Positions 17,257-24,489 of a DNA stretch of 64,000 bases are shown piece after piece. Origin of the DNA: Thermoplasmata archaeon (GTDB taxonomy: Archaea > Thermoplasmatota > Thermoplasmata > Thermoplasmatales > Thermoplasmataceae); assembly GCA_021797355.1 (NCBI GenBank), contig JAJZZX010000001.1, forward strand, positions 388,523 to 452,522, in the 5' to 3' direction. The notes beneath the pieces are model-generated. The model searched no databases and was not told the DNA's origin. It saw only the letters and a list, made by a program, of their open reading frames with translations. Every line of letters starts with the position of its first letter. Positions within the stretch are counted from its first letter, which is position 1. The translations under genes and the position numbers were made by a program.

Positions 17257-18309
17257 TCAGATCAGCCTCATAGGGGGAGCCAGCAAACCCTCAGTCTCCG
17301 GGAACCCGTTCATTAGATTCATGCACTGTACAGCATTTCCTGCTGCACCCTTGATGAGATTGTCAATGGCTCCGATGGCTACAACGCGATCCACATGACT
17401 GTCAAGAGCAAATCCAAGGTCTGCAAAATTTGATCCAACCACCACCTTGGGATCAGGATATCTGTAAAGTCCAGTTGGGTCCATCATGAATCTTATGAAT
17501 GGCTCGTTCCTGTACATGGAACGGTACGCTTTCCACACATCCGGTTCAGAGAGCTTATCGCGTGTCAGGACACTTGAAGTTGTGAGAATCCCCCTAACCA
17601 TGTTTACTGAGTGGGCAGACATTGTTGCAGTGACAGGTTTTCCAGAAACCGAGGAAAGCTCCTGCTCGATTTCCCCTATATGGCGGTGACCGGATGGGCT
17701 ATATATTCTTACTGAGTTGTAGCGTTCAGAGAAATGAGTTGCCTGGGAAGCCTTGTTTCCGGAGCCGGAGGACCCAATCTTAGCATCTATCACTACTGGA
17801 TCCTGTATAAAGCCAGACTTAGCAAGGGGGGCAAGGCTGTAGATGGACGAACTGGCAATGCATCCAGGGACCGATACAAGTCTTGCATTCTTGATCTGCT
17901 CCCTGTGAAGCTCAGGCAATCCGTAAACAAAATGGGCCAGAAGGTCTGGTGCAGGATGTTCCCAGCCGTACCAGACTGGATATTTGGAACTGTCCCTAAA
18001 TCTGAAATCTGCACTCATGTCTATAAGCTTTATACCAGTTTCAACAAGACCAGGCGTTATCCTGACAGACGATCCATGTGGAACAGCTAGGAAAAGCAGA
18101 TCAACCCTCGAAGCCACCTCGGAAGGAGTTTCCGCAGTGAACTTCAGGTTGGTGAAGCCTTTTAAATTAGGATGAACCTTGAAGACATAGTCTCCTGCAT
18201 TATGTTTCGAGGTTGCAGCAGATACCTCAACTTCTGGATGGGTTGACAAAAGCCTGAGCAATTCGCCTCCAGCGTATCCGGAGGCGCCAACTATCCCTAC
18301 CTTAATCAA
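17257..18309 (-). CDS. lysY: LysW-aminoadipyl phosphate reductase
   Basis: This 350-residue ArgC-type dehydrogenase has the Rossmann start VGIVGASGYAGGELLRLL and the active-site cysteine in VSVPGCIASSSI, plus the late segment GSNFADLGFALD. It reduces the LysW-bound acyl phosphate to the semialdehyde with NADPH. The gene follows lysW by 46 bases and precedes lysZ by 2. Length and motifs are normal for the family. Confidence 0.92.
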   Translation of the reverse strand: MIKVGIVGASGYAGGELLRLLSTHPEVEVSAATSKHNAGDYVFKVHPNLKGFTNLKFTAETPSEVASRVDLLFLAVPHGSSVRITPGLVETGIKLIDMSADFRFRDSSKYPVWYGWEHPAPDLLAHFVYGLPELHREQIKNARLVSVPGCIASSSIYSLAPLAKSGFIQDPVVIDAKIGSSGSGNKASQATHFSERYNSVRIYSPSGHRHIGEIEQELSSVSGKPVTATMSAHSVNMVRGILTTSSVLTRDKLSEPDVWKAYRSMYRNEPFIRFMMDPTGLYRYPDPKVVVGSNFADLGFALDSHVDRVVAIGAIDNLIKGAAGNAVQCMNLMNGFPETEGLLAPPMRLI

Positions 18310-18355
18310 TTAAATCCAAACCTTTATTGAAATGAGGTCGAAGGAAAAAACTGGA

Positions 18356-18529
18356 CTACTCTCCCCAATCCTCTTTGACTTCCTCAGCTGCCCTGAGTAC
18401 AGCGGTGCCGTTCTGTATCTCCGTAACTTCGTAATCAACGCCACAGTCGGGGCAGCTAACTATCTCGCCTCTAAGAACATCCTCTGGTACCTGAACCATC
18501 CCTCCGCACATGTTGCATTCGGTTTCCAT
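18356..18529 (-). CDS. lysW: LysW amino-group carrier protein
   Basis: Reading from the ATG at 18529 gives a 57-residue acidic protein with two CxxC pairs (Cys5/Cys8 and Cys26/Cys29) forming a zinc ribbon, and it ends in EDWGE. That C-terminal motif is diagnostic of LysW: its last Glu is joined to aminoadipate by LysX, and the carrier then presents the chain to LysZ, LysY, LysJ and LysK. It heads the lys operon. The gene is short enough to be missed by length-filtered gene finding. It diverges from the ACT-domain gene at 18629. Confidence 0.95.
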   Translation of the reverse strand: METECNMCGGMVQVPEDVLRGEIVSCPDCGVDYEVTEIQNGTAVLRAAEEVKEDWGE

Positions 18530-18597
18530 TTACATTCCCTGCCTTTTTGCAGCTCTTTTGTACTGTATCGGTCGAGCTCTGGAAAATATTAATACTT

Positions 18598-18617
18598 TAT
18601 GACCTATCCTGGTCATA
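18598..18617. promoter_or_regulatory. Palindromic operator between lysW and the ACT-domain gene
   Basis: TATGACC (18598-18604) and GGTCATA (18611-18617) form a perfect seven-base inverted repeat with a six-base spacer. It lies just after the TATA-like AAATATTAATA (about 18584-18594) of the plus-strand gene, over the expected transcription start, and the half-site ATGACC recurs at the start codon (18629). This position would block transcription of the ACT-domain gene when bound. The likely binder is that protein itself or an Lrp-type regulator. Confidence 0.6.
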
Positions 18618-18628
18618 GATAGACATAA

Positions 18629-19306
18629 ATGACCAAACTAGACCTAAGCATCAATGCAATTGTGAAAAATATGGTCACAAACGACATCTTCCTGGCCACC
18701 TCTCTAAACAGGGGCTATGTCAACTTAAGTGCAGTTGCCCGTGACCTGAAGCCAATTATAGAGGGCAGATTCGGCCAGATGGTTAACATCGATGCCATTG
18801 TGTCTGCCCTGAAAAGAAACAGGGATCTCTCAAGGAAATATGACGGTAAAGTACTTGATGCACTAGCCCAGACAAATATACACCTCCTGACTTCGGTAAC
18901 AAAATTTGTCCTTCCAGCAAACAGGAATGAAAAGATCTTTCGGGACATCTATGATTTAAAGCTACAGGGGGCCATTTACATATCTACTGGTATGGAATTT
19001 TCAACCGTAATAATTGAGGACAGGAACATAAACGCATTTGCGGAGATTGCAAGGAGGAGTTCAGTAGACAGGAAGTCAGGTCTTGCAGTAATAGTAGTAA
19101 AAAGTCCAGTATCAATGATAGAGACGCCCGGATACCTAATGGCACTGTATTCCAAGCTGGCATTTTCAGGAATCAATATCGAAGAAACAACCAACAGTTA
19201 TACTGATGCCATAATAGTTGTCAGGGAAAAGGACTCAAGCGAGGCTTTCATGGCCATACATGACCTAATTGAGTATGCAAGGGAAACAAGTGCAGATAAA
19301 AGGTAG
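18629..19306 (+). CDS. ACT-domain protein, candidate regulator of the lys operon
   Basis: The 225-residue protein has an N-terminal part (about 1-65) that could be a winged helix (NRGYVNLSAVARDL) and a C-terminal ACT-like domain (about 150-215) with the pattern PGYLMALYSKLAFSGINIEE. ACT domains bind amino acids, commonly lysine, in regulatory proteins. It is transcribed divergently from lysW across 99 bases and has a palindrome at its own start. The inference is a lysine-sensing repressor of itself and possibly of lysWYZJXK. Catalytic motifs of aspartate kinase are absent. Confidence 0.65.
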   Translation: MTKLDLSINAIVKNMVTNDIFLATSLNRGYVNLSAVARDLKPIIEGRFGQMVNIDAIVSALKRNRDLSRKYDGKVLDALAQTNIHLLTSVTKFVLPANRNEKIFRDIYDLKLQGAIYISTGMEFSTVIIEDRNINAFAEIARRSSVDRKSGLAVIVVKSPVSMIETPGYLMALYSKLAFSGINIEETTNSYTDAIIVVREKDSSEAFMAIHDLIEYARETSADKR

Positions 19307-19316
19307 ACTAACTGAT

Positions 19317-19895
19317 TTATTGTGAAGATTTCTTAAGAGAAATCTGATTCTTGGCTTCCTGGACGAGATTGTTCAGCAACTGCGAAATGAATTTAACCGC
19401 ATTTTCATCTGTCAGGTGCCCCGCAGCATCAAATTTTGTCTGAGCAAAGTTAAGGAAAACCTCAGGCTTGTTTATGATTCTGCAGTCCAGAAATGTGAAT
19501 ACCTGTCTTAAATGATACTGGGCACGGGAACCACCCAGCATCCCTATGGATGCGCTCATGATGGCGCCAGGCTTGCCAGGAAACGGATTATGCTCTGGAG
19601 GCCTTGAAGCATAATCTATGGCATTTTTGAGATATCCCGGTATGGAATAGTTGTATTCAGGTGTCACCACAAGAAAACCATCTGCCCTGCGAATACCATC
19701 CCTGAATTTCTGGACTGCCTCCGGCGGAGAGTATTCATCATCCTGGCTGAACAAAGGTATTCTGGATATATCGAGCAGTTCAAGTTCCGAGTTATCAGGC
19801 ATCAATCTGGAGCATTCCCTGAGGAGAAGTGAGCTATAAGAGCCTCTTCTTAGGCTGCCTCCAAATCCAGCAATGAGTATCCTTTCATTAGGCAT
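19317..19895 (-). CDS. NADPH-dependent FMN reductase family protein
   Basis: This 192-residue flavodoxin-like protein has the FMN phosphate loop GFGGSLRRGSYSSLLL near the N-terminus and the family motif TPEYNYSIPGYLKNAIDY. Members reduce FMN, azo compounds, quinones or chromate with NAD(P)H in the cytoplasm. The helical C-terminal tail is lysine-rich. It stands alone, convergent with the ACT-domain gene (10 bases apart), so its substrate cannot be inferred from context. Confidence 0.88.
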   Translation of the reverse strand: MPNERILIAGFGGSLRRGSYSSLLLRECSRLMPDNSELELLDISRIPLFSQDDEYSPPEAVQKFRDGIRRADGFLVVTPEYNYSIPGYLKNAIDYASRPPEHNPFPGKPGAIMSASIGMLGGSRAQYHLRQVFTFLDCRIINKPEVFLNFAQTKFDAAGHLTDENAVKFISQLLNNLVQEAKNQISLKKSSQ

Positions 19896-20353
19896 TTAAT
19901 CTTTGCTGCATTACGCACACTCTGATAAATTATTGCGGGCAACGAGTTTCAAGATTACATTTAACGAGAAATCAAAAGGAGATCGAGGCATATCCTTAAC
20001 TTGTTGCGTGCGCAGACGTAGAATCGTCAACTGAAATAGGTGGCATTATGAGATTTTATGCCTAAAATTCATCTCTGATCTTGAATACCAAGAAATAGAA
20101 CTGATTTTATATCTTGCCCTTACCGTGTGTTTGCTGGCTCTTTTCAGTTACATGGCTTTATGATGGATCGAGCACTTTCTTAGATACTGAGATATGGGCA
20201 GATATCCTTCACGAGGCATTTTATGGGGCATAGAAATTAGAAAAACCTCTTTTCTTAACAGAAGAAACCTTAATGGCTGAAGATTTAAATAATACTAAGG
20301 ATTTAATATAATGAAAAGCCATAAAAAACATCGGCAAAATAGGGCTGTGGGAA
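19896..20353. other. Intergenic region without a recognised gene
   Basis: I see no credible gene, tRNA or repeat in the first 380 bases. The right end carries two TATA-like elements, ATTTAAATA at 20282-20290 and ATTTAATAT at 20300-20308, that serve the secreted-protein gene. A 60-codon frame from 20311 does not look like protein and overlaps the signal peptide coding region. Confidence 0.4.
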
Positions 20354-20944
20354 ATGCTGAAGCTACAAAGAATCAGGTTAAAGAGGCTACTGTCCATAAT
20401 CATAGTAGTAGCACTGGTGGCAGGTGCCTTTTTTGCTGTGGCAAACCCATCGACAGGAAAGATATTTGCAGGGCAAATTTCTGTGGTGAATAACTGGAAC
20501 ACGTCTTTCCAGCAGGGGAACAGCACCATATACGAAGCGCATTTTAATATATCAATAGAATTCTCGCTTCCCTACAGGCTCGATCCAGCCAGGATTGAAT
20601 TTGTTATACAAGATCAAAATAAGAGCATAGAACTCTTCAAAGGAGTATCCTTAAATGATGTTTCCATGGTTTATTCGCCAAATTTTTGCCCTCACTGGCT
20701 TGCTACTGTTGGGCAAAATGTATCCACTGAATTCAATGGGAATATAACCGACCCAGCTGGTACTATTGTGGGCGGGTATCCAGTGGAGGGGCAGAATGGC
20801 TTCACTTGGAATAATGGTCCAGCTTCAGTCTTACCGGGAGCGGTATTTCACCTTGAGATTTTGTCTAATCGCACTTTCAACGCGCCTTATCTTCTTACAC
20901 TCATCTATGAGGGAGCTTATGGCGAGGCAGAGGTTAACTTATAA
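20354..20944 (+). CDS. Secreted or surface protein with several N-glycosylation sequons
   Basis: The 196-residue product starts with an arginine- and lysine-rich N-terminus, then a hydrophobic segment (about residues 11-30) ending in a small-residue region, as in Sec signals or anchors. The mature part is beta-rich and carries seven N-x-S/T sequons. A single cysteine is present. It has the same general design as the protein at 4392-4940 but no clear alignment. Function is unknown. The ATG at 20354 is the first in frame before the signal. Confidence 0.6.
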   Translation: MLKLQRIRLKRLLSIIIVVALVAGAFFAVANPSTGKIFAGQISVVNNWNTSFQQGNSTIYEAHFNISIEFSLPYRLDPARIEFVIQDQNKSIELFKGVSLNDVSMVYSPNFCPHWLATVGQNVSTEFNGNITDPAGTIVGGYPVEGQNGFTWNNGPASVLPGAVFHLEILSNRTFNAPYLLTLIYEGAYGEAEVNL

Positions 20945-21016
20945 AGGAACAAGTGTGGATTTGGAGCAGCTTTGCCCATCACTTCTGTGTGTATTTCATT
21001 TCAATAGCAGAGCATA

Positions 21017-21910
21017 TCAGACCCAACTCCATACATCTGAAGTGTATTTACGAACGGCAAGCAGCTTGAAGTTGCAGCTCTTGCAATGGGATGCAGCACT
21101 GTAGAGTATGGAAAGATGGTTTTCCACCATTGCCGAAGGAAGAAACGTGAAAGATCTGTACCTGCCTTTACTGGGCTTAGCGAGAATTGCTGCCTTTGGT
21201 ATTCTCTGTTCAACAGACAATTTATTAACTTCCCTTAGGAAGGGCGAATCAAAATATCTCACTTCCTTCTTATCACCGCAATATAATATTGCCTTGAATC
21301 CTTTATTATCCTCACCGTGAAAGTTGTACTCTATGAAGCAATTTTCTTCAACATTGAGGTCTCTGAGTATATCCACCTCATATCCTACTACTGTTAGGGG
21401 AATTCTTCCGTTAACCTCGTTTAGGGCATGAATTCCGCTTGCCCCTGGGCCAAGATCAACAATCCGGATGTGGTTCTGCATGCCAATGATTTCCCCCGCT
21501 ATTTTAGTAAAAAATGAAATGCCTTCATTCGAAATCCGGTATTCAACGTAGATCTTGTCTGACTTTACATATAGGCTACCCCTCACAGCTTCTCCTATGC
21601 TGTCGATCTTTTCCATGATCCGGGCAGCAGTGTCCATCTCCTCCGCCCTCATCCTGACTACATGGCAGTCGCCTGTCCTAATTGGCCTGTACTGGTATAA
21701 GAAATCCTGAAGTTTCTGTGCTGGGCTACCGCAAATAAAGAGATCAATAAAGTGTCCTTTTTCTGTCACCTGGAAGTCCAGGGGAACGGTATCCATTTCT
21801 CTCGACAGGACAGGCAACAATTTAATGGACTGTTCTATGGATATAACTAAACGGTATGATAGTCTTCCATCAACATCCTTGTACATCACTCCGGTATCTG
21901 TGCCCATCAT
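21017..21910 (-). CDS. Protein of unknown function, paralogue of the gene at 333-1289
   Basis: The 297-residue protein has no membrane segment and no domain I can name. It aligns loosely along its length with the protein at 333-1289: beta-rich N-terminal half, a middle motif (KIYVEYRISNEGISFFTKIA) and a C-terminal part (RYRSFTFLPS). A second in-frame ATG follows the first directly. A TATA-like TTTATAAATTATT lies about 35-45 bases upstream. Nothing downstream is co-oriented, so there is no operon clue. Confidence 0.6.
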   Translation of the reverse strand: MMGTDTGVMYKDVDGRLSYRLVISIEQSIKLLPVLSREMDTVPLDFQVTEKGHFIDLFICGSPAQKLQDFLYQYRPIRTGDCHVVRMRAEEMDTAARIMEKIDSIGEAVRGSLYVKSDKIYVEYRISNEGISFFTKIAGEIIGMQNHIRIVDLGPGASGIHALNEVNGRIPLTVVGYEVDILRDLNVEENCFIEYNFHGEDNKGFKAILYCGDKKEVRYFDSPFLREVNKLSVEQRIPKAAILAKPSKGRYRSFTFLPSAMVENHLSILYSAASHCKSCNFKLLAVRKYTSDVWSWV

Positions 21911-22396
21911 GTTGGTTTTCCTACAAGGTTCAAAGAAGTTCGCATTTATAAATTATTAAACCACTGTGCATGGGAAATTTCACTTTTTACAAACAGAATT
22001 GCATGATTTGAAAGGAATATTCCATTTTGCACATGTCGTGGTTACGACAGTGCAGAGAAACAGGGTTAAGATCTATTTCACAGCCATCTGTTACAATCTC
22101 ATGAGATAAATATATCATGACTGGATAGCGTAAGCCATCGACACTCAGGAAAATACGGTAAGAATGAGAATGAAATTGTCCCCATCAGACTGAATTTGAA
22201 GCTATTCTGCCTGAATTTCACAATCATTCCGTTGAATCATGAAAATTGGGTTGTTATAGGGAAACCTCCATTGTTTGGCACGCTTTAAATATCTAAAAAT
22301 AGGGTTTCTCGTATTTCATGAAGAGTCAGCAGATATCGAACATTATTAACAGAATGGGAATATTGGGATATTCTGTGAGGGTATATCCCATTAATT
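21911..22396. other. Intergenic region, partly decayed mobile DNA
   Basis: This stretch leads into the transposase fragment at 22397. TTTAAATATC near 22284-22293 looks like a TATA box with an ATG (22318) 25-30 bases later. The frame from that ATG runs 45 codons and is out of frame with the transposase fragment, which suggests a decayed start of the same gene. The rest shows nothing recognisable. Confidence 0.35.
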
Positions 22397-22576
22397 ATGG
22401 ATATCATAGACAATATTGTTTCCCCAGACCAAAGGAGAAGAAAGTTTTCAGATAGGCAGATCCTTATAATTCTTGTCCTGCTGCAGATATTCAATATCTC
22501 TTACAGATCCTTGAGGATATTCCTTAGGAACCATGGCATGTGCGGGATGACCTCCATGACAATCATAGGATATTAA
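22397..22576 (+). pseudogene. Transposase N-terminal fragment
   Basis: A 59-codon frame contains RRRKFSDRQILIILVLLQ followed by IFNISYRSLRIFLRNHG, a pattern typical of the N-terminal region of archaeal IS4/IS5-type transposases. It stops at 22576 with no catalytic DDE region, and the upstream frame (from 22318) is shifted. The fragment ends 35 bases before the tRNA-Glu gene, a common insertion neighbourhood. It is read as an insertion-sequence relic. Confidence 0.55.
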
Positions 22577-22611
22577 CCGCAGAAGCCATAGGACACTGTA
22601 TTTTAATTGAG

Positions 22612-22686
22612 TGCTCCGGTCGGGATTTGGACCCGAGTCGAGGGATTGAGAGTCCCTTATGCTTGGCCTGGCTACACCACCGGAGC
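22612..22686 (-). tRNA. tRNA-Glu (CTC anticodon)
   Basis: The minus strand folds into a full cloverleaf. The acceptor stem GCTCCGG pairs perfectly with CCGGAGC. The anticodon stem AGGGA/TCCCT encloses the loop CTCTCAA with anticodon CTC. The T arm is TCGGG/CCCGA. The discriminator is A. No intron is seen and the CCA end is not encoded. It reads GAG codons. Confidence 0.95.
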
Positions 22687-22700
22687 TTCAAGCTTAATCA

Positions 22701-23113
22701 TTAAGTGTCATTTATTTCTTTTCTTGCAACGTTTATCTGTATGAACAAAAAACAGATCTGGTGTAAAAGATTATTTGCCTCATTCAATATCCGGGTCCGG
22801 AAGATATCTGCCTCCCTGATTCTGTATTTTTTGAGTCCTAGCTCTTTATTTGGTGCATTTGGGGCAACAAAAGGTGGTTCTGTCATGGTTCCAGACATGA
22901 GGTCGAATTTTGCACTATGGCATGGGCATTTCACGGTCATGTCTGATACGCTATAAATCCCGAGAATGCATTTGGCGTGGGAGCATACCGCATACATGGC
23001 ATGGAAACCGTCACTCCCTTTGCCACAAAAATGACTTTGTCTCCCGCATTGATTGAAAAGTAGCTACCTGCATAGTTCAAAGTTTTGGTTGGTACAATCC
23101 TTTTCCAAGGCAT
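22701..23113 (-). pseudogene. Rieske [2Fe-2S] ferredoxin-like gene with a frameshift
   Basis: Reading from the ATG at 23113 gives a normal Rieske N-terminus up to FVAKG. The frame is then lost, but one frame over it continues with SDGFHAMYAVCSHAKC and on to VKCPCHSAKFDL, the two cluster-binding boxes (C-x-H and C-P-C-H). One base seems to be missing in the stretch at 23016-23020. The TATA-like CTTAAATAAA about 25 bases before 23113 supports that start. It may be a pseudogene, a sequencing error or a recoded gene. If whole, it would carry electrons in a dioxygenase or respiratory chain. Confidence 0.65.
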
Positions 23114-23195
23114 TGAAAAGCATCTGGATTTTATTTAAGAATTCTTCACCTCTTGGTTAGCAAACTGCGTGCAATAATACTTCAATTATAGCTGG

Positions 23196-23360
23196 TTAGA
23201 TTGGCCAGAAAACCTTGGCCAGCTCAACAATAACAGCCATAGCTATGCCTATATATATGATCAGCTTGGGGTCAAGAGCAGGACCTTTTATTTCCTCCTC
23301 GTCAAAGTATCGGATAAGTCCAGCACCAGACTGAAATCCTTCAGATCTCTTGTCTGCCAT
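23196..23360 (-). CDS. secG: Preprotein translocase subunit Sec61-beta (SecG homologue)
   Basis: The minus strand encodes a 54-residue protein from the ATG at 23360. A hydrophilic N-terminus with SGAGLIRYFDEEEIKGP is followed by one transmembrane helix (about 33-53) and a very short tail. This is the archaeal Sec61-beta pattern: the RYFDEE segment is cytoplasmic and the tail anchor sits beside the SecY channel. The protein helps protein export. The gene is short enough to be lost by length filters. It stands alone between the Rieske remnant and the mevalonate-3-kinase gene. Confidence 0.9.
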   Translation of the reverse strand: MADKRSEGFQSGAGLIRYFDEEEIKGPALDPKLIIYIGIAMAVIVELAKVFWPI

Positions 23361-23406
23361 TCAAATGAGTGATTGCTGAACGACTAAATATGTTTTGCTA
23401 TAGTAC

Positions 23407-24405
23407 TTAGCTTAGTTTTACGGAGATGGGACGTGAACTTCCCGCAACCCTGAGAAGGGAAATTCCATCATAAAGACCTTCTACTGACTGCATAATGTCA
23501 CTTAGGTCCCTTTTCCTAGCCACGATAAACACATTGCTTCCGCCGGTAACGATGTAAGATACCCACATTTGTTTCCGAAGGCCATCTATATAATCCATGA
23601 GCTTGCCCATTCTCGGCGTGATTACATGAACACCAACACTCTCGATTAGCCTATGATATTCTCTTGTGTCTTCGTGCGCCAAGTCAAATATACCCTCAAT
23701 ATCGGCATCCTCCGCTTTCTTCATCAATAGTGATGCCTTCCTTTGAGTGCTGTCAATCCTCTTCTTGTAATCGGGGCTCTTCACGACATTTTCATGTATC
23801 CTGTCAGAAGGGTTTCTTGCAACGTTAAACCTGCATCCGAGAATCCCATAATCGTTAAAGGCTGATTCGTCAAGAACTCGCTCAGTAGTGACCTCTCCAT
23901 CCCTGACCCAGGTTATGGAAAGTCCGCCATAGAAGCTCCTTCCTGCGCTTTCTGATATTGCCCTCAGGTCAGCCTCAAGCTCGAATTTTGGAACACCTCC
24001 TCCCGACAGGACTTCTATATCAGTACCTATGGCAGCGGCCCCAGCATCGGAGCTGCCGCTTAATATCCCGATATTTGATGACGTAAAGGAAAGAGAGTGA
24101 TTTTCTGGCTTTAGGCCGAGATTCTTAAAAATTACCTTGGAATATTTATCCAGCACATAGAACGGAGATCGGCTTGATTCAGAGTATTCAACATGCTCAC
24201 CATTAATGGATCCAGATGGTGTGCCAGTGCCTATGCACACTCTAGTTCTTGCCTCGACAACATCGTTCAGCCCGGTATATGCAATGCCTGCGGACGTGTG
24301 AAGCGGGTTTCTGTGTATCTTATCGCTAATTCCGCCGAGCAGAATTATCCCAATTGTAGGATAGGCTACAGCCTCTGCATAATATCCATCATCTGAGGTT
24401 GTCAA
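23407..24405 (-). CDS. Mevalonate-3-kinase (MVD-like GHMP family)
   Basis: The 332-residue protein belongs to the mevalonate diphosphate decarboxylase branch of the GHMP family: AYPTIGIILLGGI, HTSAGIAYTGL, the glycine/serine loop GILSGSSDAGAAAIG, SESAGRSFYGGL and YIVTGGSNVF. It matches, from memory, the Thermoplasma acidophilum enzyme Ta1305, which phosphorylates mevalonate at the 3-OH instead of decarboxylating the diphosphate. That reaction starts the modified mevalonate route of Thermoplasmatales, which feeds membrane lipids. The other enzymes of that route are not recognised here. The gene diverges from gcvPA. Confidence 0.85.
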   Translation of the reverse strand: MTTSDDGYYAEAVAYPTIGIILLGGISDKIHRNPLHTSAGIAYTGLNDVVEARTRVCIGTGTPSGSINGEHVEYSESSRSPFYVLDKYSKVIFKNLGLKPENHSLSFTSSNIGILSGSSDAGAAAIGTDIEVLSGGGVPKFELEADLRAISESAGRSFYGGLSITWVRDGEVTTERVLDESAFNDYGILGCRFNVARNPSDRIHENVVKSPDYKKRIDSTQRKASLLMKKAEDADIEGIFDLAHEDTREYHRLIESVGVHVITPRMGKLMDYIDGLRKQMWVSYIVTGGSNVFIVARKRDLSDIMQSVEGLYDGISLLRVAGSSRPISVKLS

Positions 24406-24489
24406 CAGGCTGTCATCAGGACCGGATTTATAATTCTATCATCAGATTGGAGTCAGATTAGCGAAAATAAATAGGAAAGGACACGATTA

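Noticed and set aside
20311-20493. 60-codon frame from 20311 with a TATA-like element at the right distance
   Set aside because: It overlaps the clear signal-peptide coding frame that begins at 20354 and its composition (His, Lys, Cys rich) does not look like a real protein. The overlapping secreted protein is better supported.
24406-24489. Possible glycine riboswitch before gcvPA
   Set aside because: The 84-base leader has no tandem aptamer or kink-turn pattern. Glycine riboswitches are a bacterial feature. Only a repeated TCATCAG word is visible.
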